Part shown: positions 26,290 to 35,429 of the stretch, piece after piece
Layout: the number at the start of each line of letters is the position of its first letter
How positions within the stretch are numbered: the stretch's first letter is position 1
Assembly: GCA_030681475.1 (NCBI GenBank)
Contig: JAUXWT010000090.1
Coordinates: 26,342 to 90,341 of the forward strand
DNA from: Bacteroidales bacterium
Lineage (GTDB): Bacteria; Bacteroidota; Bacteroidia; Bacteroidales; FEN-979
DNA length: 64,000 nucleotides
Direction of reading: 5' to 3'
Made by a program: the position numbers and the translations under genes
The notes under the pieces: model-generated
What the model saw: only the letters and a program-made list of their open reading frames with translations
Told to the model about the DNA's origin: nothing
The model's database searches: none

Positions 26290-28545
26290 TCAATCAATTC
26301 GTTTGGTCCGTAACCTTAAACTATTGCTTACCACCGATACCGAACTAAAGGCCATAACGGCGCCTGCTATCATGGGGTTCAGCATAAAGCCGCTGAATGG
26401 ATAGAGGATCCCGGCCGCTACCGGGATGGTGATGATATTGTAAAAAAATGCCCAGAAAAGATTCTGCCGGATGGTTTTAACCGTTTCATGAGACAGTTTC
26501 AGCGCAGTTACCAATTTTTCCAGATCCCCTTTGATCAGGGTGATCTGGGCGCTTTCAATGGCAATATCAGTTCCGGTTCCCATGGCGACTCCGATGTCGG
26601 CCATGGCCAGAGCCGGCGAATCATTTATGCCATCCCCCACCATGGCAACCACGAATCCCTGTTCTTTCAACCGCCCAACGTAAGTTGATTTTTCTCCGGG
26701 GGTGGCTTCGGCTTTGAAAAATTCGATGCCTGCTGCAGCGGCAATGTGTGCTGTAATGGAAACACTGTCGCCCGAAAGAAGATGAACCTGCAGTCCCATC
26801 TCCTGCAACCTGGCAATCGCTTTAGCAGATCCGGGTTTAATCGTGTCGGCCAGTGCGATCATGACAACGACCCTGCTGTTGCATGACACATATACGACCG
26901 ACCTGGCCAGTTTTTTCAGTTTCATCTCTTCATTCCTGAATCCTTCGGGCACGGTGCATCCGCAATCGGTGATATACGTTCTGCTCCCGATGTGATAAAG
27001 GTCCCCTGCAAAAAATGCCAAAACGCCTTTTCCTGTTATGCTTTCAAAACCGGTAACATTTTCTGCCCCGGAATTTTGCAGTGATGACCCGCTATCTGTG
27101 TTGGTTTTGAAAAAATTCACCAAAGCCTGGGCGAAGGGATGTTCCGACCTCGATTCAATGGCAACAACTGCCCCACGGATATCACGACCTGCCTGTAAAG
27201 ACGAGTTGTCAGTTTCGGTGTCCCATATCACCTCCGTCACCTGGGGTCGTCCGATGGTTACCGTGCCCGTTTTATCCAGAACGATGGCTGTTGTTTTGCA
27301 AAAAACTTCAAGACTTTGGGCATCTTTCACGAGGATACCGTGTTGTGCGGCTTTACCTAAACCGACCATCAGGGCGGTGGGTGTGGCGAGGCCAAGGGCG
27401 CATGGACAGGCGATGACCAGTACTGTTACGGCGGCAATAAATGCAAAAGGAGCGCCGGTATCGGGCTGCCATATTGTCCAAATGATGAAGGTGAGCAGGG
27501 CAATGGTTATGACGACGGGCACAAATATAGCGGCAATTTTATCGGCAACCTTCTGTATGGGGGCCGTGCTTCCCTGTGCCTGCTGTACCAGAGCGATGAT
27601 CTGGGACAATAAGGTATCACTTCCAACCTTTTCAGCCACTACCTTAAGGCTTCCGGTTTGGTTGATCGTTGCGCCGATCACCTCCTCGCCAGGCCATTTA
27701 TTGACCGGGATCGACTCGCCGGTGATCATGCTTTCATCAATAGCGCTGAACCCTTCAACAACGCGCCCGTCAGCAGGAATCTTCTCCCCCGGCCTGATCA
27801 CCAGAATATCGCCTTGGACTATCTTTGAAATCAGCATCTCCTTCTCAACCCCATTGCGGATGACCCATGCGGTTTTCACACCCAATCCCATCAGTTTCTT
27901 GATCGCTTCGGAGGTTTTTCTTTTCGCCTTTTCTTCAAAATATCTGCCCAGCAGGATGAACGTTACAATTACCGCCGCAGCTTCAAAATAAACATGAGGT
28001 TCAAACCCGCGGCGTATAAGAAACTCTGGAAAAATGGTGTTGAATGTGCTGAAAATAAAAGCGCTGCCGGTACCAAGCGCCACCAGTGTGTCCATGTTGG
28101 CCGAAAAGTGCAGCATGCGTTTCCAGGCAATGATGAAAAATTCACGCCCAAACCAGCCGAGCACAGGGAAGGTCAACACCATCATGATCAGGTTTCCATT
28201 GGGTATGTGATGAAAAATCATGGCAATCAGCACAACCGGAAAGGAGAACGCTGCCGCCAGCATGGTGTTGAACTTCAATCTCTTTAACCGGATGGCTGCC
28301 AGGTCATGCTCCTCTTCCATGGATAGGTCACGGGTGATGAGCTTAAATCCAAGGTCGTCAACGGTCTTTTCAATCCGATCAAGTGAGATCACTAACGGAT
28401 CATATTCCACCACCACCTGCTCGGAGGCAAGGTTAACACTGGCCGAATTCACCCCCTTCTGCGCCGAAAGCATGGTTTCAATGCTCCCAGCACATGAGGC
28501 GCACGACATGCCGTCAACGCGATATATGCTTTTTACTCTACCCAT
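26290..28545 (-). CDS. copA: Copper-exporting P1B-type ATPase
   Basis: A 751-residue P-type ATPase. There is one N-terminal HMA domain with the metal site [10 protein letters not shown] (residues 13-22), the transmembrane CPC in [14 protein letters not shown] (about 378), and the phosphorylation site DKTGTVTIG (about 424). The nucleotide-domain HP motif is SEHPFAQAL, the hinge is [15 protein letters not shown] (about 636), and the last helices carry the [15 protein letters not shown] signature of Cu(I) pumps. It would export Cu+ to the periplasm. The gene is alone with its own promoter; no CsoR or CopZ gene is adjacent. Confidence 0.95.
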   Translation of the reverse strand: MGRVKSIYRVDGMSCASCAGSIETMLSAQKGVNSASVNLASEQVVVEYDPLVISLDRIEKTVDDLGFKLITRDLSMEEEHDLAAIRLKRLKFNTMLAAAFSFPVVLIAMIFHHIPNGNLIMMVLTFPVLGWFGREFFIIAWKRMLHFSANMDTLVALGTGSAFIFSTFNTIFPEFLIRRGFEPHVYFEAAAVIVTFILLGRYFEEKAKRKTSEAIKKLMGLGVKTAWVIRNGVEKEMLISKIVQGDILVIRPGEKIPADGRVVEGFSAIDESMITGESIPVNKWPGEEVIGATINQTGSLKVVAEKVGSDTLLSQIIALVQQAQGSTAPIQKVADKIAAIFVPVVITIALLTFIIWTIWQPDTGAPFAFIAAVTVLVIACPCALGLATPTALMVGLGKAAQHGILVKDAQSLEVFCKTTAIVLDKTGTVTIGRPQVTEVIWDTETDNSSLQAGRDIRGAVVAIESRSEHPFAQALVNFFKTNTDSGSSLQNSGAENVTGFESITGKGVLAFFAGDLYHIGSRTYITDCGCTVPEGFRNEEMKLKKLARSVVYVSCNSRVVVMIALADTIKPGSAKAIARLQEMGLQVHLLSGDSVSITAHIAAAAGIEFFKAEATPGEKSTYVGRLKEQGFVVAMVGDGINDSPALAMADIGVAMGTGTDIAIESAQITLIKGDLEKLVTALKLSHETVKTIRQNLFWAFFYNIITIPVAAGILYPFSGFMLNPMIAGAVMAFSSVSVVSNSLRLRTKRID

Positions 28546-28569
28546 GTGTCATTGTCAATTATCACGCTA

Positions 28570-28577
28570 CAAATTTA
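28570..28577 (-). promoter_or_regulatory. -7 element for copA
   Basis: TAAATTTG on the minus strand, 24 nt before the ATG at 28545; exact TAnnTTTG match. No obvious copper-regulator palindrome was recognised next to it. Confidence 0.45.
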
Positions 28578-28758
28578 ACTAATTCCACATTATAGTGGGG
28601 TGAGTAAAGTCAGGCCATTCCAGCATTTCAAGAAACGAAGTAGCCCCTACACAAAAAAATATTCAATTTTATTTATAATAAGTCTAAATTAAATAAAATT
28701 TAGTTGTAAATTGCACCCATATTTATATTTAACAATGTGTTCATTTAAAAACCTTTAT

Positions 28759-29493
28759 ATGAAAAATTTTATGATTTTGTTTGTGATCGCGGGAGTATTC
28801 GCTATGAATACCTATGCACAATCCGGATCAGGCAGCACTCCTCTGGCGGTAGAAACACTGCTGATGATACCTAAAAAAGGAATGGAAGAGAAGTTTGAAG
28901 CAGCCGTTTTGGCTCACAACAAGAAATTCCATCCCGAGGGTCCTTATGTAGCCGGATTGAGAAAGATAGAGTATGGCGAGCGTTCCGGATGGTATGTTTG
29001 GGTGTTTGGACCTACCACCTATGGTTCACTGGATACGAGGCCGACAAAAGAAAATGGCCATGCACTGGATTGGACCACCAACATTGATCCTCTTGTAGAG
29101 CAATATGGCGCAGCAGGTTATTGGAACTACAATACGGACCTTTCCTACGGACTGGATATTTTTAAAAAATCGAAACACTTAGAAACCTGGGGAATCGATC
29201 TGAAACCCAAACAATATTACCGGTTCAAGGCGCTGGTTGAAAAGTTGAGAAAGGTTTATGAATCGGAAGGTAAAACTGCTTTTCTGGTTCTCGAGAACAA
29301 CCTGCATGGAAAGGATATCCCTGACGTGGCGCTGGTATGGAGTTTCGACACTTATGCAGCCTGGCAAAAAGACCCGGGCCCCAAGGCAGCCTATGAAAAA
29401 ATGTATGGTGATGGTTCCTGGCAAACACTGCTTGATGAATGGATGGATATGATCAATGATTATTCTTCTGAAATCCGGTCCATTATTCGATAA
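28759..29493 (+). CDS. Secreted protein of unknown function, Dabb-like
   Basis: About 244 residues with a signal peptide (MKNFMILFVIAGVFAMNTYA, then QSGSG). The mature part has two related halves, each starting with a strand-helix block (VETLLMIPKKGMEEKFEAAV; YYRFKALVEKLRKVYESEG) and containing an aromatic-rich strand (WYVWVFGPTTYG; DVALVWSFDTYAAW). This is the look of a dimeric alpha/beta-barrel duplication. No catalytic motif is recognised. The ATG at 28759 is chosen over an in-frame ATG at 28711 because it starts a clean signal peptide. It stands alone between copA and a pair of hairpins. Confidence 0.75.
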   Translation: MKNFMILFVIAGVFAMNTYAQSGSGSTPLAVETLLMIPKKGMEEKFEAAVLAHNKKFHPEGPYVAGLRKIEYGERSGWYVWVFGPTTYGSLDTRPTKENGHALDWTTNIDPLVEQYGAAGYWNYNTDLSYGLDIFKKSKHLETWGIDLKPKQYYRFKALVEKLRKVYESEGKTAFLVLENNLHGKDIPDVALVWSFDTYAAWQKDPGPKAAYEKMYGDGSWQTLLDEWMDMINDYSSEIRSIIR

Positions 29494-29503
29494 AAATGAA
29501 CCT

Positions 29504-29564
29504 CCCCGCCGCAGAGCAGCGGGGTATCATCGGGAATTATTTTCATTCGCCGCAAGCGGCGGGG
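29504..29564. terminator. GC-rich nested hairpin after the secreted protein gene
   Basis: Outer arms CCCCGCCGC (29504-29512) and GCGGCGGGG (29556-29564); inner short stems form with GCAGCGGGG and GCCGC-AAGC-GGC. It lies 11 nt past the stop codon, so termination or message protection is likely. It looks like a dispersed REP-type unit. Confidence 0.5.
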
Positions 29565-29659
29565 AACTAACCCCGAAAGAGATTAGAAAAATTAATATGA
29601 TAAAGGATATTAGTTTTCCAATATCCTGATATCAGAACCATTTGCTATTCTCCTTTTTT

Positions 29660-29700
29660 AACAGGATAAATTGAAAGTTAAACTTTCAATTTGTCCTGTT
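29660..29700. promoter_or_regulatory. 41-bp near-perfect palindrome (candidate operator)
   Basis: 20-bp arms 29660-29679 and 29681-29700 around one base, with one mismatch (AACAGGATAAATTGAAAGTT against its partner). It ends 6 bp before the -7 element of the AAA ATPase gene and covers its -33 region (TTTC with 19-bp spacing). This is the position of a repressor site. A cruciform-type repeat is the alternative. Confidence 0.55.
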
Positions 29701-29706
29701 TCTGTT

Positions 29707-29714
29707 TATCTTTG
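29707..29714 (+). promoter_or_regulatory. -7 element for the AAA/DUF4143 gene
   Basis: TATCTTTG, 12 nt before the ATG at 29727; exact TAnnTTTG match, directly downstream of the palindrome at 29660-29700. Confidence 0.55.
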
Positions 29715-29726
29715 CAAAAAAAGATC

Positions 29727-30890
29727 ATGCAATATATTCAGCGGATTGAATCAGCAAGGATAAAAAAATATCTTGAGAATTTCCCGGCCGTTGCTATCCT
29801 TGGCCCCCGTCAATGTGGCAAATCAACATTGGCAAAATATCTTTTAAGAGATTATCCGGAAGCGCTTTTTTTGGATTTGGAAAATCCGGAGGACCGGATA
29901 AAACTGACAGATCCCGGTCTCTTTTTTAATCTTCACAAAGGGAAACTAATCTGTCTTGATGAAATTCAACGGGTTCCTGAACTTTTTCAGGTGTTACGTT
30001 CTGTGATCGATGCGAATAACAGAAACGGTCAGTTCCTGATACTTGGTTCCGCTTCCAGGGAATTGATCAGCCAGAGTTCAGAATCTCTGGCAGGAAGGTT
30101 GATTTACCAGGAACTCACCCCATTCCAGTATATCGAAATAGAAAGTGATTCACTTTTCGGATTTCAGCTTCGGGGCGGTTTCCCGCGAAGTTTTCTTGCG
30201 GTTGATGATGAAATGAGTTTTCAGTGGAGGAGAAGTTTCATAAGCACATTCCTTGAACGTGATCTCGCTCTTCTTGGGTTCGGATATCCGCCGGAAACCA
30301 TGCGGAATCTTTGGATGATGTGTGCCCATCAACAGGGACAACTAAGTAATTTATCGAGACTTGGTCAATCTCTGGGTGTCAGTCATACCTCTGTAAGGAG
30401 TTACATTGATTTGTTAACAGAGACATATATGTTAAGGATCCTTCAGCCATTCAAGACAAATACCGGCAAAAGGGTTGTAAAAACCCCCAAGGTTTATCTC
30501 AGGGATACTGGGACACTACATGCATTGCTGAATATCCGGAGTTTAGAAGATCTTTTAGGTCATCCGGTTTTCGGAGCCTCATGGGAAACAATTGTAATTG
30601 AACAACTATTGGTTAGGTGGGAAGGAGATTTTGGATTTTACAGGACACCGGCAGGCGCTGAAATTGACCTTGTACTGGAGAAAAACGGGAAATTGATTGC
30701 CATTGAATGTAAGGCTTCGACGGTTCCCACTGTCGGACGCGAATTTTATTCCGCACTGGAGGATCTACAGATCGACGCTGCCATCATCGTTGCACCGGTT
30801 GGGGTCAAATACCCGCTGAAAAAAGGCGTTTGGGTGATGCCATTGACTGATGCCATCCATGAATTATTCCCACCGGCTGAACAAGATTGA
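29727..30890 (+). CDS. AAA ATPase with DUF4143 C-terminus
   Basis: A 387-residue protein of the large AAA_14/DUF4143 family. It has Walker A LGPRQCGKSTLAK (about residues 25-37), Walker B LICLDEIQRVPE, a sensor segment LILGSASRELI, a winged-helix stretch (LSRLGQSLGVSHTSVRSYI), and a DUF4143 region. That region contains a PD-(D/E)XK-like arrangement, AGAEIDLVLE...IAIECKAS. The family is widespread and of unknown physiological role. The start at 29727 (MQYIQRIES) is chosen over an in-frame ATG at 29691 that lies within the palindrome. It is a single gene whose promoter is covered by a 41-bp palindrome, so it may be tightly controlled. Confidence 0.9.
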   Translation: MQYIQRIESARIKKYLENFPAVAILGPRQCGKSTLAKYLLRDYPEALFLDLENPEDRIKLTDPGLFFNLHKGKLICLDEIQRVPELFQVLRSVIDANNRNGQFLILGSASRELISQSSESLAGRLIYQELTPFQYIEIESDSLFGFQLRGGFPRSFLAVDDEMSFQWRRSFISTFLERDLALLGFGYPPETMRNLWMMCAHQQGQLSNLSRLGQSLGVSHTSVRSYIDLLTETYMLRILQPFKTNTGKRVVKTPKVYLRDTGTLHALLNIRSLEDLLGHPVFGASWETIVIEQLLVRWEGDFGFYRTPAGAEIDLVLEKNGKLIAIECKASTVPTVGREFYSALEDLQIDAAIIVAPVGVKYPLKKGVWVMPLTDAIHELFPPAEQD

Positions 30891-31011
30891 AATTAAAAAA
30901 GGATAATCCGGGGCTGCCGTTAAAAAATTATATGGGGAGAACGCGAATGGCGAGGGCAGTTTATCCATAGTCATGTGTCCCGTGTCACGATGTTGACGGT
31001 TCACTATTTAT

Positions 31012-31644
31012 TCAGGTTAATATATCTTTTCGCTGATAAATCAATCCTGAAACAAGGATGAGTAGGGCTGTCATCCCAAGAAACACTGCGACTCTCGTGA
31101 ATTCAATACCATACCCGGGAGAAAGCACCGCTATGTTGACCCATTTGAAAGGACTGATGTATCCGAATATTCCGTCAACACCCGGCAACCTTGAGATGGT
31201 ATACAGGAAATAGAGGATCAGGGTAAGACCCACACAGGAAAAGGTGACCGGCTTTGCACGTTTCATCATTACTGAAATAAAGAGTCCCAGAGTGCCGAAA
31301 AATCGCGACTGGATCAGCGGATCGAGTCCCGACGTAGGCTCGTCGAAGATCAGCAGTTCAGGCCGGTGGATCATGGCCTGAGTGATCGACACCTTCTTTT
31401 TATTGCCCATGGAAAGTTCAGGGATCTTCCGGCCGGGATCAAGGTTAAAAATATCAAGCAGGTTTTTAATTCTCTTCTCGTCTTTTTCCGCGCCATAAAA
31501 TGCCGCCCCGAATTTCAGAAAATCCATCACGGTCATGCGGTCGTAAAGGTTTGCGTCGGAAGGAACATACCCGGTCCGGCTGCGGATCTTCTTCGAATCT
31601 TTTACCACATCAAGCCTGAAAATTAATTGGCGACAGGATGACAA
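31012..31644 (-). pseudogene. Collapsed ABC exporter: ATPase fragment fused to permease C-terminus
   Basis: One 210-residue frame begins inside an ABC ATPase (VVKDSKKIRSRTGYVPSDAN, then the signature-like ELSMGNKKKVSITQAMIHRP and Walker B LLIFDEPTSGLDP). Right after LIQSRFFGTLG it changes to the last membrane helices of an ABC-2 permease (VTFSCVGLTLILYFLYTIS to LLILVSGLIYQRKDI). Walker A and the H-loop are absent, and the permease lacks its first helices. The simplest reading is a deletion joining two adjacent genes of an exporter operon, plus loss of the 5' end. The stretch just upstream (31645-31700) looks like decayed ATPase sequence. It cannot be a working transporter. Confidence 0.8.
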
Positions 31645-31857
31645 AAGAGAGGTCGTCCTCCCGCACAGTTGGATTTTTCACTGAATTATCATCCTCCGGT
31701 CGGGGAAAAAACAGGTATCTTTGCCAAAGTGAGCTGTCTCTATTTCAGCGGACTTTGGATTTATAATGCATGCGTTCCAAGGAATTTCTTTGGTTCAGTC
31801 ATCTTCGGTTATATTTTTTCATCTTTTGAGACAACCTCAGTTTAAATCTTCCGGTCA

Positions 31858-33498
31858 ATGAAAACTTTATATTTACTTACAATCCTGTTGCTTGTCATTT
31901 CTGATCTATCCGCCCAGAACAGTCTGAACGACAATTCCCCCCTGAAGATCGGGAAGAACTACCGGATTTATCCCAGTAACGTTGCCCAGACTGAAGTTTT
32001 ACTTGTCAGAAGTCCGCTGGATCAGAATACGATGTTCGTCGCATGCAACACCCTCAATTTTATCCCCTTCTTTATCAGCGAGGGTATATATACAACCACC
32101 AACGGAGGCGTAACATGGCAAGGAAATGATACCTGTACCGGCGACCCGATCGCTTTTCATGGCGGTGATCCGGGGATCTCGATCGATAAAAACGGCACTT
32201 TTATCATTACCCGATTGGGGAGATCCCCATTTGTAGGATTATATTCCCACTACTCACACGATCAGGGCCAGACCTGGTCGGCACAAAAAGTTATTTCGAC
32301 CGATGACCTTGAGCGGGCAGCCCTGACTACGGATGCCAATCCGGCAACTTCATTTTTTGGCAGGACGTACGCCGCATGGGTAAAATTTGCGACTCCATTT
32401 CCACTGATGTTTGCCTATACCGACAACGGGGCTCAGACATGGACGGCGCCAAAACAGGTCAACAATCCCCCGGCCAGGTGTGCCGGAGGGGATCTCGCTA
32501 TTGGTCCGAACGGCGAGGTTTACCTTTGCTGGGCCGGCGTAACAGATGTGTCGCCATTCAAGGAGGTCCAGGTAGGTTTTGCTTCTTCGTCAAACGGGGG
32601 AGGAACGTGGAATGTTATCGAAAACGCCTTCAGTGTCAACGGGATCACCGGGATTTTATCCAATAAAAATAACATCAGGGTAAACGGTCTTCCCAGCATC
32701 GCCGTGGATACGACAAAGGGTCCCCGCCGGGGATGGATCTATATCGTTACCACGCAGAAAGCCCAGGCGCCTGCCGGCGCCGATCCCGATATCATCCTCT
32801 TTCGCTCAGCCGATGGCGGGTCAACCTGGTCGGCCGGGATCAGGGTAAACCAGGATGCTCTTAACAATGGGAAAGACCAATACTTCCCGAATATACACAT
32901 TGATAAATCCGGCGCTGTCGACATCATTTTTTATGATAACCGGACAACGACTACCGATTCAACCGGCGTATTCCTGGCCAGGTCGCTTGATGGTGGCGAT
33001 AGCTGGACAGAGTATGAGATCAGTGACCATCATTTCAGACCTTACCCGATCGGAGGACTGGGGCAGGGTTACCAGGGCGACATCATTGACCTCACCTCCA
33101 CCGATTCAAAGATATGGGCAGTATGGATGGATAACTCATCCGGCGATTATCAGATATGGACAGTCCCGATTGATTTTTCGAGCATAGGTGGGGTTGACGA
33201 AACCGGGCAGCAACCCAATTCGTCCGCGTTATATCAAAATTACCCCAACCCTTTTCGCTCGGCGACCAAGATCGGATACCGGGTCACCTCATCGGGTTTT
33301 GTCTCTTTAAAGGTGTTTGATATTTTCGGCATTCAGGTTGCTGAACCTGTGAAAGAGGTCAAATCCCCGGGATATTATGAAGTGACTGTCAAATCCGATG
33401 ATCTGCAGGGCCACAATTCCCTTAACAGTGGCATCTTTTTTTACAGGTTCACAGTGAATGACCGGGTGGAGACCGGGAGGATGGTCAGCCTGAAGTAG
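31858..33498 (+). CDS. Secreted Asp-box (sialidase-like) protein with T9SS sorting domain
   Basis: A 546-residue protein with a signal peptide (YLLTILLLVISDLSAQ). The body is a sialidase-type propeller with at least six Asp-box-like turns (TTNGGVTWQG, SHDQGQTWSAQ, DNGAQTWTAP, SNGGGTWNV, SADGGSTWSAG, SLDGGDSWTEY). It ends in a type A T9SS C-terminal domain (YQNYPNPFRSATKIGY ... GIFFYRFTV ... GRMVSLK), so it should be exported by PorU/Sov-type machinery and anchored or released at the surface. The catalytic Arg triad of true sialidases cannot be confirmed by eye, so substrate and activity are open. A possible -7 element TATCTTTG lies at 31716-31723. It is related to the protein at 49425-52871. 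Confidence 0.85.
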   Translation: MKTLYLLTILLLVISDLSAQNSLNDNSPLKIGKNYRIYPSNVAQTEVLLVRSPLDQNTMFVACNTLNFIPFFISEGIYTTTNGGVTWQGNDTCTGDPIAFHGGDPGISIDKNGTFIITRLGRSPFVGLYSHYSHDQGQTWSAQKVISTDDLERAALTTDANPATSFFGRTYAAWVKFATPFPLMFAYTDNGAQTWTAPKQVNNPPARCAGGDLAIGPNGEVYLCWAGVTDVSPFKEVQVGFASSSNGGGTWNVIENAFSVNGITGILSNKNNIRVNGLPSIAVDTTKGPRRGWIYIVTTQKAQAPAGADPDIILFRSADGGSTWSAGIRVNQDALNNGKDQYFPNIHIDKSGAVDIIFYDNRTTTTDSTGVFLARSLDGGDSWTEYEISDHHFRPYPIGGLGQGYQGDIIDLTSTDSKIWAVWMDNSSGDYQIWTVPIDFSSIGGVDETGQQPNSSALYQNYPNPFRSATKIGYRVTSSGFVSLKVFDIFGIQVAEPVKEVKSPGYYEVTVKSDDLQGHNSLNSGIFFYRFTVNDRVETGRMVSLK

Positions 33499-33633
33499 TC
33501 CGGGTTGACTCGGGACATAATTGTTGACACTTTTCATAGCGGAAAAAGATTTTTTTCAACATGATACTGTATATCAAAGAAATTCCTAAATTTCGGGCGC
33601 AAATCAAAACATTAACCTTAATCCCATTTTACC

Positions 33634-33924
33634 ATGACCAAAGCCGAGATCATTGAGCAGATCATCGCCCGGACGGGCATTGAAAAACCCACTGTCACCG
33701 TGACCGTAGAAGCAATTATGGATGTCATTAAAAAATCGATGATCCAGGGTGAAAACATTTATCTCCGGGGATTTGGAACTTTCCTGCTGAAAAAACGGGC
33801 AGAGAAGACCGGAAGGAACATTACCAAAAATACGGCGATAAAAATCCCAGCGCATATGATCCCGGCGTTTAAGCCGGCAAAAGAGTTCTCCGGTGAAATA
33901 AAAGCAAAGGTTAAAGTAAAATAA
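33634..33924 (+). CDS. HU/IHF-family DNA-binding protein
   Basis: A 96-residue histone-like protein that bends DNA. It starts MTKAEIIEQIIARTGIEKP with the helical dimerisation region, and has the conserved ENIYLRGFGTFLLKKRAEKTGRN turn (seen as YLRGFGTF and KKRAEKTGRN). The beta-arm region is NTAIKIPAHMIPAFKPAKEF. Usual arm tips read R-N-P; here the residues differ (IPAHMIPAF), as in many Bacteroidota paralogues. It has a lysine-rich tail (KAKVKVK). It stands alone. Confidence 0.93.
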   Translation: MTKAEIIEQIIARTGIEKPTVTVTVEAIMDVIKKSMIQGENIYLRGFGTFLLKKRAEKTGRNITKNTAIKIPAHMIPAFKPAKEFSGEIKAKVKVK

Positions 33925-34013
33925 TCCCAATCTTTTAATTAATCGATTGTTAGCGGATTGTATGTCCTGTCCTTTGGCCGGCTCTAAAAGTTGTGTCAAT
34001 GTGACCAGGATAC

Positions 34014-34225
34014 TTAATCTTTCTCGCAGTATCCTTTGAAATTATCCAGGATTGCCTGCCATCCGCCTTGTTGCAGTTCAACCGGGTTGATGGCGTATGC
34101 CAATCGTCACTGGCATTATTCCATTGCGTAATGTGATCGGGAGATGTCCAGCGTTTCCAGACTTTATCTATGGGGGCCCTGATGATTGACTGTACGGTAA
34201 TAAATGTTTGTTTCTTCAACTCCAT
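34014..34225 (-). pseudogene. AHSA1/SRPBCC-domain protein with internal deletion
   Basis: The N-terminal part reads as an AHSA1-type SRPBCC protein (MELKKQTFITVQ ... APIDKVWKRWTSPDHITQWN, then ASDDWHTP). Just after, the reading frame must change to continue with the family's C-terminus, VELQQGGWQAILDNFKGY followed by CEKD and TAA at 34014. About 75 residues of the middle are missing, with the junction near 34085. The predicted frame continuing past the junction is out-of-register nonsense. It lies 10 nt after a VOC-family gene in the same direction, a common pairing of these two small stress or ligand-binding families. Confidence 0.75.
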
Positions 34226-34235
34226 AAAGTGCGTA

Positions 34236-34679
34236 TTATTCTGATTTTTCAACACAGTTGAACATCCACTGAACCCCGAATTTATCGGTACAACTTCCAA
34301 AATATGCTCCCCAAAACATATCCTGCAATTCCATGGTTATTATTCCGCCTGCAGATAAGGCATCAAATAATTTTTTAGTCTCGGCCCGCGTGTCAGGCTC
34401 GATATTTATATGAACGTTATTGCCGTGATCAACTTTAAACCCCATTGATTCTGGAGCATCAGTGCCCATTAAGATATGTCCCCCGGTTATTGGCAGTTCA
34501 ATGTGCATGACGAGGTTTTTATCCTCCTCCGGGATATCAGGCATCCCTTCTTTGCCGGGTATATCTTTAAAACGTGCAATCCCTCCACCGCCGAAATCTC
34601 CGCCAAAAAAGGATCTGTAAAAATTAAACGCCTCCTCCGTATTACGGAGAAAATTGAGATAAGTACTTACTCGTGCCAT
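34236..34679 (-). CDS. VOC-family (PhnB/glyoxalase-like) protein
   Basis: A 147-residue PhnB/3-demethylubiquinone-methyltransferase-like member of the vicinal oxygen chelate superfamily. Seen are YLNFLRNTEEAFNFYRSFFG at the start, MHIELPITGGHILMGTDAP in the middle, and the closing FWGAYFGSCTDKFGVQWMFN typical of this subgroup. Such proteins form paired beta-alpha-beta-beta-beta modules; the substrate is unknown. It is followed by the deleted AHSA1 gene, probably the second gene of a former operon. Confidence 0.9.
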   Translation of the reverse strand: MARVSTYLNFLRNTEEAFNFYRSFFGGDFGGGGIARFKDIPGKEGMPDIPEEDKNLVMHIELPITGGHILMGTDAPESMGFKVDHGNNVHINIEPDTRAETKKLFDALSAGGIITMELQDMFWGAYFGSCTDKFGVQWMFNCVEKSE

Positions 34680-34837
34680 AATTATTTAATTTGAAATTTG
34701 TTATTACTTATTTTTATTTAAACTAAAATAAAGGAATATTATTATAAACAAGCATATACAATTAGTGTCCTCATTTTTACCAATTAAGATTATTACAGGA
34801 CCCGCAGAAAATTCCTATTTTTACCGCAAAAAACGCT

Positions 34838-35404
34838 ATGCTTCCGATACCAAATCTGATCGTTATCTATACTTTTATTGTCATGGGGGTTGGTTTTGCG
34901 ATCGCTATTTACAGGGTTATTAAGCAGGAGGGCAGTTTATGGGGAGATCCCTCTATCAACCCATTCCTTTTTTATTCCGGGAAGGTCACGATGTTTATCT
35001 GCTGGGGACTTACGCTGCTGAAAGCAATCTTTCCGGATTTTGGAGGGGTGGTTGTTCCCTTGTGGATTTCGTGGCCTGGCGCCTGCTTGTTATGTATCGG
35101 CACTGTCGTGTTGTTGCTTTCGTTTTACGGACTGGGGCCTTCGCTCAGGTACGGACTTCCCGAAAAGGAGACACGCCTGAAAACATCCGGATTATACCGT
35201 TTCAGCCGCCATCCCTTGTATATGGGAGTATTTCTGGTAACCTTTTCCTGCATGATCTTCTTTCCGAACATCCTGAATATTTCTGTGGGGTTGTATTGCA
35301 TCGCCATGCAATACCTGATGATCGCGGGTGAGGAAAAATTTTTAGCTGAAAGGTTTGGGACTGAGTGGGAGGTTTACAAAAACAAGGTGAGGCGTTTTCT
35401 GTAA
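34838..35404 (+). CDS. Isoprenylcysteine/phospholipid methyltransferase-like membrane protein
   Basis: A 188-residue integral membrane protein with four or five helices and the C-terminal ICMT/PEMT hallmark: LKTSGLYRFSRHPLYMGVFL (about residues 110-129), followed by EEKFLAERFGTEWEVYKNKV. The RHP motif and the Glu-rich terminal helix bind AdoMet in this superfamily. It would methylate a lipid or small molecule at the membrane; the acceptor is unknown. It is a single gene, convergent with the TPR gene next to it. Confidence 0.85.
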   Translation: MLPIPNLIVIYTFIVMGVGFAIAIYRVIKQEGSLWGDPSINPFLFYSGKVTMFICWGLTLLKAIFPDFGGVVVPLWISWPGACLLCIGTVVLLLSFYGLGPSLRYGLPEKETRLKTSGLYRFSRHPLYMGVFLVTFSCMIFFPNILNISVGLYCIAMQYLMIAGEEKFLAERFGTEWEVYKNKVRRFL

Positions 35405-35429
35405 TATCAAAGGTCGGTAAAAAAATATG

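Noticed and set aside
27038..27991. A 317-codon plus-strand frame opposite copA
   Set aside because: It is fully antisense to well-conserved CopA motifs and its product is low-complexity Ser/Thr/Ala without family features.
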